A stretch of DNA of 64,000 nucleotides, taken from positions 20,506 to 84,505 of the forward strand of contig DBGCPK010000010.1 of the NCBI GenBank assembly GCA_048359995.1. The letters run 5' to 3'. A program made the position numbers and the translations under genes. This document shows positions 35,011-42,661 of this stretch, piece by piece. Position 1 is the first letter of the stretch. Every line of letters begins with the position of its first letter. This DNA comes from UBA3210 sp048359995. GTDB lineage: Bacteria > Bacillota_I > Bacilli_A > RFN20 > CAG-449. The notes under the pieces were generated by a model that was given only the letters and a program-made list of their open reading frames with translations, made no database searches and was not told the DNA's origin.

Positions 35011-35876
35011 GAGAAGAATGCAGAGAATGCCTTTTTCAGAGTCAGTCGGCAAGAGTAAAGAAATATCCCGATTCGGAAAAGAAAGATGTTTTTTTGAGAG
35101 AAATCCGAAGTTTGACGAAAACATTTCCTTCTAAAAGCGCATCGCCGCTTTTGATGCGGGAAATCGATCGGAAACATCGGGAAATTTTCGGTTATCCGTT
35201 GGATTATTCGGAAGAAAAAAATCGGTTCAATCGTTTTTTTCTGGACTGCGAAGCCCAAATCGAACAAGAAGTCCTTCAATCGAAGGATCCTTTGGAAAAA
35301 GCGATTCAATTTGCGTGCGTCGGGAATTTGATCGATTTCGCCAAACTGACTTCGATCGATAAAGACAGGGTGAATCATTTTATCGCTATTGCAGACAAGC
35401 AGAAAATAGATACAGGCGTTTATCGAAGTTTGAAAAAAGATTTAAAGAGCGCAAAAAGCGCGGTATATCTTCTTGACAACTGCGGAGAGATCGTCTTCGA
35501 TAAAATCTTGATTCGGACGATAAAGCGGCTTTATCGCGGCATTGTCGTTACGGCGGTCGTTCGAGGAAAAGAAATCATCAATGACGTAACGAGAAAAGAC
35601 AGCGTTCAGGTAGGTCTCGATAAAGTCGTAGAAGTGGTTGACAACGGAACAGATATTCCCGGCACGTATTTAAATGAAATCAGCGGCGAATGCAAGAAAA
35701 AATTGGACGAGGCAGATTTAATCCTTTCAAAAGGATTGGGGAATTTTGAGACCTTATTCGGCTGCGGATTGAACATCTATTATATGTTTTTGTGCAAATG
35801 TCGGTATTTCGCGGATAAATTCCATTTGAACCAGTGGGAAAGCGTTTTGACTAACGAGAGGCTTCTTTCGTTTTGA
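35001..35876 (+). CDS. ARMT1-like damage-control phosphatase (DUF89)
   Basis: 291 residues. DUF89 hallmarks are visible: N-terminal CRECLFQSQ with a CxxC, GNLIDFA (about 113-119), LLDNCGEIVFD (about 157-167), VVRGKEIINDVT, and LSKGLGNFETLFG (about 251-263). Subfamily members are metal-dependent phosphatases that remove damaged or toxic sugar phosphates (metabolite repair), acting in the cytosol. It overlaps the small membrane protein at the start and the convergent MATE gene by 26 bases at the end. Confidence 0.8.
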   Translation: MRLGEECRECLFQSQSARVKKYPDSEKKDVFLREIRSLTKTFPSKSASPLLMREIDRKHREIFGYPLDYSEEKNRFNRFFLDCEAQIEQEVLQSKDPLEKAIQFACVGNLIDFAKLTSIDKDRVNHFIAIADKQKIDTGVYRSLKKDLKSAKSAVYLLDNCGEIVFDKILIRTIKRLYRGIVVTAVVRGKEIINDVTRKDSVQVGLDKVVEVVDNGTDIPGTYLNEISGECKKKLDEADLILSKGLGNFETLFGCGLNIYYMFLCKCRYFADKFHLNQWESVLTNERLLSF

Positions 35877-37209
35877 CGATCGAACGATTCATCCATCGGT
35901 CGCTTTGCCAGCGGGCGATCATCATCACCGCGCGGGCGCACTCGTCCAAAGCTTGAGCGAGGAAAACGCCGAGAAATCCGAGGTGAAGATAAATTCCGAG
36001 AAGCCAACTTCCGAAAGAAGAGAAGAGAAACATGCATACGATTGCGCCGATTAACGGGAAGATGACATCTCCTGCGGCTTTCAGGGAATTGATGAAAATC
36101 AAGTTGATGCAACGGCCGGTTTCATAAAGAAACATCCAAGGGAGAATCATCACCGCAGCGGAGACGATTTCCTCCGGATCGTAATTTTTCGCGTTTCGAA
36201 CGATCAGATAGATCAAATCTTTGCCGAATATATTCAAAAGAATGATCAGAGAGAAGAGAATCGGAAAGCAAATCAGATAAGAGGAATAGGTTTTTCTTTT
36301 CGCTTCGACGTAATTTTCCTTTCCGACATCATGTCCGACCAAAATGGAATTTGCTTGACCGAAAGCCACCGAAAACTGATAAATGTAAGACATAATCATA
36401 TTGATATAGGTTCTCGCCAAAATTTCGGGTTCTTTCAAATCGTTGACTACCCGCGTGACGACTAATCCGGAAAGGGTATAACAAATCGATTCCAATGCGG
36501 AAGGAAATCCGATAAAGATGATTTTCTTTAAATGAGTCCAAGAAAAACGAAGAGAGTAAACCCGATTTTTGAGAATGATCGGAGTGAAAATCATCGTGAA
36601 AACGAAAGTGATTCCTTGGCTGATCAAGGTTGCAACTGCCGCGCCTCGAACTCCCATTTCCGGAAGACCGAATTTTCCGTAAATCAAAAGATAATTGAGT
36701 AGAACGTTGATCAAGTTGGAACAGACGCCGATAACGGTGATGAAACCGGGGCGTTGATAAGAACGGAGATTTGCCGAAAGCACATAGGTCATCGCGTATA
36801 AAGGCATACCGAAACAAGTGATGGACAGATAAGCCTTTGCATCTGGAATAAAGTGTTTGGGGCAATTGATTAACCGAAGCAAAGGTGTCTGCAAAAGAAG
36901 AAGAAAAAGCATTAAAATAAGGCTTAACCCTAGATTGAACAACAGGCCGTTGTTAAACGATTTTTTCGCGTCTTCTTCTCTTCCTGCTCCGAGATACTGC
37001 GCGATGACGATGCCGACGCCGATCGAACAGATCGAAAAAAGGACGTTCAGCATCGCTGTAACCTGACCGGCATTGTTGATTGCGATGACTAAAGATTCGT
37101 TGTAGTCGGTGATCATCAGCGTATCGATCGTCGATAGGAAATTAAACAGAAGCAATTGAATGAAAATCGGAACTCCGAGCGACAGAATGTTTGCTTTTCT
37201 CTTTTTCAT
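35851..37209 (-). CDS. MATE-family efflux transporter
   Basis: 452 residues, 12 predicted helices in two homologous halves: GVPIFIQLLLFNFLSTIDTLMI at the start and the repeat beginning near FIGFPSALESICYTLSGLVV. It is a cation-coupled multidrug or toxin exporter of the DinF/NorM superfamily. The second ATG (MKKRKANIL) with AAAGGGA five bases upstream is preferred over one five codons earlier. Convergent overlap with the DUF89 gene leaves no room for a terminator between them. Confidence 0.9.
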   Translation of the reverse strand: MKKRKANILSLGVPIFIQLLLFNFLSTIDTLMITDYNESLVIAINNAGQVTAMLNVLFSICSIGVGIVIAQYLGAGREEDAKKSFNNGLLFNLGLSLILMLFLLLLQTPLLRLINCPKHFIPDAKAYLSITCFGMPLYAMTYVLSANLRSYQRPGFITVIGVCSNLINVLLNYLLIYGKFGLPEMGVRGAAVATLISQGITFVFTMIFTPIILKNRVYSLRFSWTHLKKIIFIGFPSALESICYTLSGLVVTRVVNDLKEPEILARTYINMIMSYIYQFSVAFGQANSILVGHDVGKENYVEAKRKTYSSYLICFPILFSLIILLNIFGKDLIYLIVRNAKNYDPEEIVSAAVMILPWMFLYETGRCINLIFINSLKAAGDVIFPLIGAIVCMFLFSSFGSWLLGIYLHLGFLGVFLAQALDECARAVMMIARWQSDRWMNRSIVKTKEASR

Positions 37210-37322
37210 AATCGTCCCTTTCATCTTGGACAGGTATAATTATATGAAATTTCACTTTTTTATGAAAGAACTATTTATCGTTTTTCCAATCGTCCTTTAT
37301 AATAAGAAAAAAGAGGTGGATT

Positions 37323-37697
37323 ATGTTGGAAATCGGAATGAAAAGAACAAAGAGATATATCGTTCTTCCGGAACAAAGTGCGATTGCTGTCGGAAGCGGA
37401 GATTTGGAGGTGCTGTCGACTCCTTATCTGTTGGCCTATATGGAAAACGCCGCGAAAGATTTGATTTCTTCGGAATTAAGCGAGGGAAAGACGACGGTCG
37501 GCATAGAGGTAAATCTGCATCATCTTGCTCCGAGTAAAATCGGAGATGAATTGACGATCGATTGCGAATTGAAAGAAATCGACGGGAGAATTCTGACGCT
37601 GGAATTGACGGCGAAAGACTCGGAAAAAATCGTCGGAAAAGCCTCGCATAAGAGATGCGTCGTCACAATCGAAAGATTTATGGAAAAATTGAAGTGA
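37323..37697 (+). CDS. Hotdog-fold thioesterase, FlK-like
   Basis: 124 residues. VLSTPYLLAYMENAAKDLI (about 27-45, with the catalytic-type Glu in MENAA) and TTVGIEVNLHHLAPSKIGDEL (about 57-77, with the Thr and His) are the marks of the fluoroacetyl-CoA thioesterase-like family. In most bacteria such proteins are general short acyl-CoA thioesterases, not fluoroacetate enzymes. GAGGTGG precedes the ATG. ispH follows after one base, so it heads an isoprenoid operon, perhaps merely co-transcribed. Confidence 0.85.
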   Translation: MLEIGMKRTKRYIVLPEQSAIAVGSGDLEVLSTPYLLAYMENAAKDLISSELSEGKTTVGIEVNLHHLAPSKIGDELTIDCELKEIDGRILTLELTAKDSEKIVGKASHKRCVVTIERFMEKLK

Positions 37698-37698
37698 T

Positions 37699-38565
37699 AT
37701 GAGGGTTACTTTACTCAAACCTATCGGATATTGCCGCGGGGTTGTCGAAGCTATTTCCACGACATATGCCGTCAAGAAGGAAAATCCCGATTCCGATATT
37801 TACGTATTCGGTCATCTGGTTCACAATGACAGCGTTATCGAAGAATTGAAAAAGAGCGGAATCCATTCGGTCGATACGGAAAAGAAAAACCCTTTTTCCG
37901 TTTTAGCGCAATTTAAAAGAGGCGACGTCGTGATTTTTTCCGCGCACGGGCACAGTGAAAAATACGAAGATTATCTTAAAGAACGCGGAATCAAGTATTA
38001 CGATACGACATGTCGGATCGTTCGGGATAACCTTTCAAGGATCAAAGCCAATCTCGATCGCGGAGTTATCTATATCGGCAAAAAAGGACATCCGGAGACG
38101 GAGGCGGCGTTAAGCGTTTCGGAACAAATCGTTCTTTACGATATCAAAGAGGGAATCGACTACGCTTCTGTGAAGAAGAAATCCCCCCTGATCGTCAATC
38201 AAACGACGCTTTCTGTCGTCGAATTGAGCAGAATTTACGAGGATATCAAAAGGAATGTCCCCGAAGCGGAGTTGTCCGACGAAATTTGCAACGCGACGAG
38301 GATCCGACAAGAGACTTTGCGCGATTTTAAGGACGAATTCGATTTGATTCTCATCGTCGGTTCGGAAAGATCTTCGAATACGGATAAACTATTTCAGATC
38401 GCCAAGACTTCGCATCCTTCCATTCCTTGCTATAAAGTCAACGGAAAAGAAGATTTAATAGGGATTTCATTGAAAAACCGCCATCATGCGGTAATTGCGG
38501 GAGGAACGTCGACGCCATTTCGGAAGATTGAAGAAATAAAAGAATATTTGGAGGATAATGCATGA
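37699..38565 (+). CDS. ispH: 4-hydroxy-3-methylbut-2-enyl diphosphate reductase
   Basis: 288 residues. The last step of the MEP pathway, reducing HMBPP to IPP and DMAPP with a [4Fe-4S] cluster. The three cluster Cys are present: Cys12 (GYCRGV), Cys105 (DTTCRIV) and Cys197 (EICNATRIRQ). Also GHLVHN, SAHGHS, HPETEA, NQTTLS and GSERSSNT for substrate binding. Length is normal for Firmicute IspH. It overlaps uppS by four bases. Confidence 0.96.
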   Translation: MRVTLLKPIGYCRGVVEAISTTYAVKKENPDSDIYVFGHLVHNDSVIEELKKSGIHSVDTEKKNPFSVLAQFKRGDVVIFSAHGHSEKYEDYLKERGIKYYDTTCRIVRDNLSRIKANLDRGVIYIGKKGHPETEAALSVSEQIVLYDIKEGIDYASVKKKSPLIVNQTTLSVVELSRIYEDIKRNVPEAELSDEICNATRIRQETLRDFKDEFDLILIVGSERSSNTDKLFQIAKTSHPSIPCYKVNGKEDLIGISLKNRHHAVIAGGTSTPFRKIEEIKEYLEDNA

Positions 38566-39287
38566 AAGAAACGTTTAAGATGACAAAATCGCTTACGCAT
38601 CTGGCCGTGATTATGGACGGAAACGGAAGGTGGGCGAAAAAGCGCGGCTTGCCCAGAACCTTGGGGCATCGTGAGGGTTGCAAAAGGATCGTCGAGATCT
38701 TTGATTTGTGCAAAAAGTACGGAATAAAGGTGTTCACTTTGTACGCGTTTTCCACGGAAAACTGGAATCGACCGAAAGAAGAAATCCGTTGCCTTTTCGA
38801 GTATCTCGATGAATTCTTTCATAAGAATATCGAAAAATTCATGAAAGAAGGAGTTAGAGTGTCTCATATGGGAGATCCGACACCTTTACCGGAAAAAACG
38901 CGGAAAATTCTCGCCGAAGCCGTCGAAAAAACAAAAGATAACGATCGTTATGTGTTCAACATCTGCCTGAATTATGGTTCAAGGCAGGAAATAACGAGAG
39001 TTTGTCGGTTAATCGGAGAAGATGTGAAGAATGAGAAAATCGACCCCGATCGAATCGACGAGCGATGCGTGAACCGCTATCTCTATTCTTCTTCTCTTCC
39101 CGAAGTCGATTTGATGATCCGAACTTCGGGAGAGGTTCGCCTTTCCAATTTCCTGCTTTGGCAATTGGCATACAGCGAAATGATCTTTACTCCGACTTAC
39201 TGGCCGGATTTCAAGGAAAAAGAGTTCGTATCGTGTCTGAAAGAGTACTGTTCCAGAGAACGGCGTTTCGGTCAAATCAAAGAATAA
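38562..39287 (+). CDS. uppS: Isoprenyl (undecaprenyl) diphosphate synthase
   Basis: 241 residues. Adds IPP units to make the C55 carrier for cell-wall polymers. VIMDGNGRWAKKRGLPRTLGHREG with Asp19, TLYAFSTENWNRP, and the C-terminal MIRTSGEVRLSNFLLWQLAYSE are the conserved blocks. The Asp-Gly-Asn-Gly-Arg-Trp motif is intact. TSGEVRLSN has Val where most enzymes have Gln or Lys (SGEQRLSN/SGEIRTSN). Start ATG overlaps the ispH stop. It abuts the convergent dxs gene with no spare base. Confidence 0.95.
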   Translation: MKETFKMTKSLTHLAVIMDGNGRWAKKRGLPRTLGHREGCKRIVEIFDLCKKYGIKVFTLYAFSTENWNRPKEEIRCLFEYLDEFFHKNIEKFMKEGVRVSHMGDPTPLPEKTRKILAEAVEKTKDNDRYVFNICLNYGSRQEITRVCRLIGEDVKNEKIDPDRIDERCVNRYLYSSSLPEVDLMIRTSGEVRLSNFLLWQLAYSEMIFTPTYWPDFKEKEFVSCLKEYCSRERRFGQIKE

Positions 39288-41135
39288 TCAACTCAGCGTT
39301 TTCAAATAAGAAAGGACGTATTCGGGATCGACTTTACAGCGCTTTCGCTGCTGATCAATCGTTCCTTTTTGTATAAAGCGGTTTTTCAATGCGATGAAGT
39401 GGATTTGATTTCGATATCCCAAATTCGTCAATGCGGCGTTGACGTGGAAAGGAAACCCTTCTTCGATTCCGTAAGCGTCATAAACGACGATGTGCCGATA
39501 AACGAGAAGTTCTTTGAGAAGTTCATAGTCCAACGGAGACTGGAATAGAGCGTTGACGATTGTGATTTCGGGTTGAGCTTCCAGAAGAGAGTTCAGCACC
39601 GGCCCGAATCCGATTACGCAAACGCCCGATTCGGGAAAGCGGGCTTCATATTTCCACTTTCCGAAAGAAATCTCCGCTTTTTCTCTCGACTCTTTCGAAA
39701 AAGTTTCTACCGAGTAGCGGATAGCCAAAGGGTGAGGATAATCGCGGCTGAAATCGAAAAGCGCTTCGGCTTCGCTTTTGTCTTTGGCCATGCAAACGCT
39801 CATATTGGGCATATTGATTAAAAAGGCTTCGTCGAAAATCCCTTGATGCGTTTCTCCGTCGGCTCCGACCAATCCGGCCCGATCGATCAGAAGCGTAACG
39901 GGCAGATTCATTCGCGCGACATCGTGATTGACCTGATCGTAACTGCGTTGCAGAAAAGTGGAATAAATCGAAACATAGGCGTGTTTTCCGCATAAAGCGT
40001 ATCCGGAAGCGAAAGTGACGGCATGTTCTTCGCTGATACCCACATCGAAAACGCGGTCGGGGTATTTTTTTAGCAGGGAATCGATGCCGCTTCCGATCAT
40101 CGTACTCGGGTTGATCAAAATCACATTCGGATTGACGGCTAATTCTTCGCCCAGTTTACTTGCATATACATCTTTGATGTGAATTCTATCTTTGGATAGG
40201 CGATACAGGGATTTTCCCGTATGGATATCGAAAGGTTGAACGCTGTGCCACGAAGAGACATTTTCGCTCTCGGAAAGAGTGTATCCCTTTCCTTTGATCG
40301 TCGTGACGTGAAGGACTACCGAAGATTTCTTTTTTTTGGCTTTCCGAAAAGCGTTTTCCATTTCTTTGAAATCGTATCCGTCGATACCTCCGATGTAATG
40401 CAATCCGAACATTTCGAAAAGATTTTCTCTGAACAGCGCCTTTTTCAACAAATCTTTCGCTTTCTTCGACAGCGAGAAGAACCATCGCGTGAAGCGGGTC
40501 TTATTCATACGCTTTCGGTATTTTTCTTTCATATTCATGTATTTTGAGGAAAGACGTATGTTTTGCAGAATGTTGTGGAATGCGCCGACGGGCTGAGAGA
40601 TGGACATATTGTTGTCATTGATGACGATGATGATTTTGTGGCGAAAACCTTCGAGATTGTTCAATGCTTCCAACGCCATTCCGTTGGCGAGAGAGGAATC
40701 TCCGATGAAAGCGATAATTTGATAGTTTTCCTCATTTTGATCTCGGGCGATCGCCATGCCCATCGCCGTGGAAATGGATGTGGAAGAATGTCCCGCCTCA
40801 AAAGGATCGTAAACAGACTCGTTTCGCTTTTGAAATCCGTCGACGCCTTCTTCTTTCCGGAGATGATCCAAACTTCGTCCGGTAAGCACTTTGTGCGTAT
40901 AACATTGATGACCGACATCGAAAAGGAGTTTATCTTCCGGAAAGTGAAATGCCCGATGAAGAGCCACCGTCAGTTCGACGACGCCGAGATTCGAGGCAAG
41001 GTGTCCCCCGTTATGACTGCAAGTGTCGATGATATACGCGCGGATTTCATCGCTTAAACTTTGCAATTCGGAAGGCTTCATTCCTTTCAAATCGCATTGC
41101 GAAATTTTTTTGAAAAGCGCTTGATAATCTTCCAT
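39288..41135 (-). CDS. dxs: 1-deoxy-D-xylulose-5-phosphate synthase
   Basis: 615 residues. Condenses pyruvate and glyceraldehyde-3-phosphate with thiamine diphosphate, the first MEP step. Seen: HNGGHLASNLGVVELTVALH, FDVGHQCYTHK, GHSSTSIS, the ThDP motif GDSSLANGMALEALNN...NDNNMSIS (family GDGxLTGGM, here GDSSLANGM), and the transketolase domain YALCGKHAYVSIYSTFLQRSYDQ. All expected domains are present. AAGGAG lies ten bases before the ATG. Convergent with uppS, so two MEP-related transcripts collide tail to tail. Confidence 0.95.
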   Translation of the reverse strand: MEDYQALFKKISQCDLKGMKPSELQSLSDEIRAYIIDTCSHNGGHLASNLGVVELTVALHRAFHFPEDKLLFDVGHQCYTHKVLTGRSLDHLRKEEGVDGFQKRNESVYDPFEAGHSSTSISTAMGMAIARDQNEENYQIIAFIGDSSLANGMALEALNNLEGFRHKIIIVINDNNMSISQPVGAFHNILQNIRLSSKYMNMKEKYRKRMNKTRFTRWFFSLSKKAKDLLKKALFRENLFEMFGLHYIGGIDGYDFKEMENAFRKAKKKKSSVVLHVTTIKGKGYTLSESENVSSWHSVQPFDIHTGKSLYRLSKDRIHIKDVYASKLGEELAVNPNVILINPSTMIGSGIDSLLKKYPDRVFDVGISEEHAVTFASGYALCGKHAYVSIYSTFLQRSYDQVNHDVARMNLPVTLLIDRAGLVGADGETHQGIFDEAFLINMPNMSVCMAKDKSEAEALFDFSRDYPHPLAIRYSVETFSKESREKAEISFGKWKYEARFPESGVCVIGFGPVLNSLLEAQPEITIVNALFQSPLDYELLKELLVYRHIVVYDAYGIEEGFPFHVNAALTNLGYRNQIHFIALKNRFIQKGTIDQQRKRCKVDPEYVLSYLKTLS

Positions 41136-41164
41136 CGAATCTAAACTCCTTGTGTGCTTTATGA

Positions 41165-41193
41165 ATTATATCATTTCCGAACGACAATTTAAA
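41165..41193 (-). promoter_or_regulatory. dxs promoter
   Basis: On the minus strand TTTAAA, 17 bases, perfect TATAAT, about 30 bases before the dxs start. Confidence 0.6.
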
Positions 41194-41370
41194 GATGAAA
41201 AAATATCTGACGGAAAACGATAAAATACGATGCGAAACATGAGGAGAATCAAAAGAATGTTCGGAAGAAAATAAGAAACAAGTATGGACAGATTCCGTTG
41301 AAATGAAAAGGAGTCCCGTTGAAAACCAATTCCGAAAGCTCTGTCTCTTGCGAGATTTCGTGGTATTTTA
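41194..41370. other. Spacer between divergent dxs and flavodiiron genes
   Basis: Apart from the two outward promoters at its edges I see no gene, repeat or riboswitch-like structure in this gap. Confidence 0.5.
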
Positions 41371-41399
41371 TTGGTTTATAAGCGAGTTTATGATAAAAT
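41371..41399 (+). promoter_or_regulatory. Promoter of the flavodiiron gene
   Basis: TTGGTT, 17 bases, TAAAAT, about 38 bases before the ATG. No redox-regulator operator was recognised. Confidence 0.55.
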
Positions 41400-41436
41400 A
41401 TTTCGCGTCAATGCGAAATAGAAACGAGGCGGATTT

Positions 41437-42567
41437 ATGATAGAATACATCGGAGTCGACGACCATATTACGGATTTATTCGAAGGTCAGTACCGCATAC
41501 CGGAGGGCATGAGTTACAATTCCTATCTTATCATCGGAGAATCGCTCGCCGTAATGGATACGGTCGACGAACATTTTGTCGATGAATGGCTACTTCATTT
41601 GAAGAGTGCCTTGAAAGGAGGAAAACCGGATTATCTCGTCCTTCTTCATATGGAACCCGATCACTCTTCCGGCATAGCGAAACTTTTGGAACTTTATCCG
41701 GATATTATCGTCGTGGGAAATCAAAAAACGTTTGCGATTTTGAAGCAGTTTTTCCCCGATCTGCAAATCAAGCGCACGAAGATCGTCAAAGAAAACGATC
41801 GGTTGAATCTCGGAGGTTATGAACTGAAATTCATCTTTGCGCCGATGGTGCATTGGCCGGAAGTAATGATGGCGTACGAAACCTCAACGCATTCGCTGTT
41901 TTCCGCGGACGCTTTCGGCAAATTCGGCGCTTTGAACAGCGGAGGCAATTGGAAAGAAGAAGCGAGAAGGTATTACATCGGGATCGTCGGGAAATACGGC
42001 GCGCAGGTGCAATCTCTTTTTAAGAAAATTGCCGGAATGGAATTGGAAAATATCTATCCTCTTCATGGGCCGGTTTTAAGATCGCCTTTGGACGAGTATC
42101 TCGCCCTTTACGACCGATGGTCGTCCTATCTTCCGGAAAGCCGGGGAGTTTTAATCGCTTACGCTTCGATCTACGGTCACACGAAAAGAGCCGTCGAATA
42201 TCTCTGCCAAGCGCTTGAAGGCAAGAAGTACGAAGCGTTCGATCTTGCCCGATGCGATAAAGCGCAGGCGATCGCGAAAGCGTTTCAGTATCCGGAGATG
42301 ATTCTGGCTACGCCGACATACAACGGCGAGGTTTTTCCGCCCGTAAAAGAATTTCTATCCGGCTTGAAAGAAAGAAATTATCAGAATCGGAGAGTCGGCA
42401 TCATCGAAAACGGATCGTGGGCGCCGAACGCCAAGAAATATATTCTCGATTTTTTCGCCGGCTCGAAAGGAATCGAATTCATGCAAAACGCGGTTACCAT
42501 CCGCTCTTCTCTCAGCCGCGACGACGAGAAGAATCTGGACGCTTTGGCAGAAGAAATCAAAGCGTAA
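41437..42567 (+). CDS. Flavodiiron protein (oxygen/NO reductase)
   Basis: 376 residues. An N-terminal metallo-beta-lactamase-like di-iron domain (1-245) with His71-Met-Glu73-Pro-Asp75-His76, a His in PMVHWPEV (about 140), the Asp of FSADAFG and a final His in YPLHGPV. A C-terminal flavodoxin domain (249-376) begins VLIAYASIYGHTKRAVEYL, with FMN-binding loops ATPTYNGEVFPP and NGSWAPNA. Cytosolic enzyme that reduces O2 to water or NO to N2O with electrons from rubredoxin or a flavin reductase, protecting anaerobes. No rubredoxin is adjacent. It indicates an anaerobic life style. Confidence 0.93.
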   Translation: MIEYIGVDDHITDLFEGQYRIPEGMSYNSYLIIGESLAVMDTVDEHFVDEWLLHLKSALKGGKPDYLVLLHMEPDHSSGIAKLLELYPDIIVVGNQKTFAILKQFFPDLQIKRTKIVKENDRLNLGGYELKFIFAPMVHWPEVMMAYETSTHSLFSADAFGKFGALNSGGNWKEEARRYYIGIVGKYGAQVQSLFKKIAGMELENIYPLHGPVLRSPLDEYLALYDRWSSYLPESRGVLIAYASIYGHTKRAVEYLCQALEGKKYEAFDLARCDKAQAIAKAFQYPEMILATPTYNGEVFPPVKEFLSGLKERNYQNRRVGIIENGSWAPNAKKYILDFFAGSKGIEFMQNAVTIRSSLSRDDEKNLDALAEEIKA

Positions 42568-42628
42568 TTCGTCTATAAAAGCAAAGAAGTTTTTTCACCT
42601 GCTTTTATTTATTAAAATACAGGGATTG

Positions 42629-42637
42629 TGTTACAAT
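42629..42637 (+). promoter_or_regulatory. uvrA promoter, extended -10
   Basis: TGT followed by TACAAT, with TTATTA 17 bases upstream as a poor -35. No LexA/SOS box (GAAC....GTTC type) is visible near it. Confidence 0.5.
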
Positions 42638-42661
42638 AATCTATTGGGAGATTTTGGAAGT

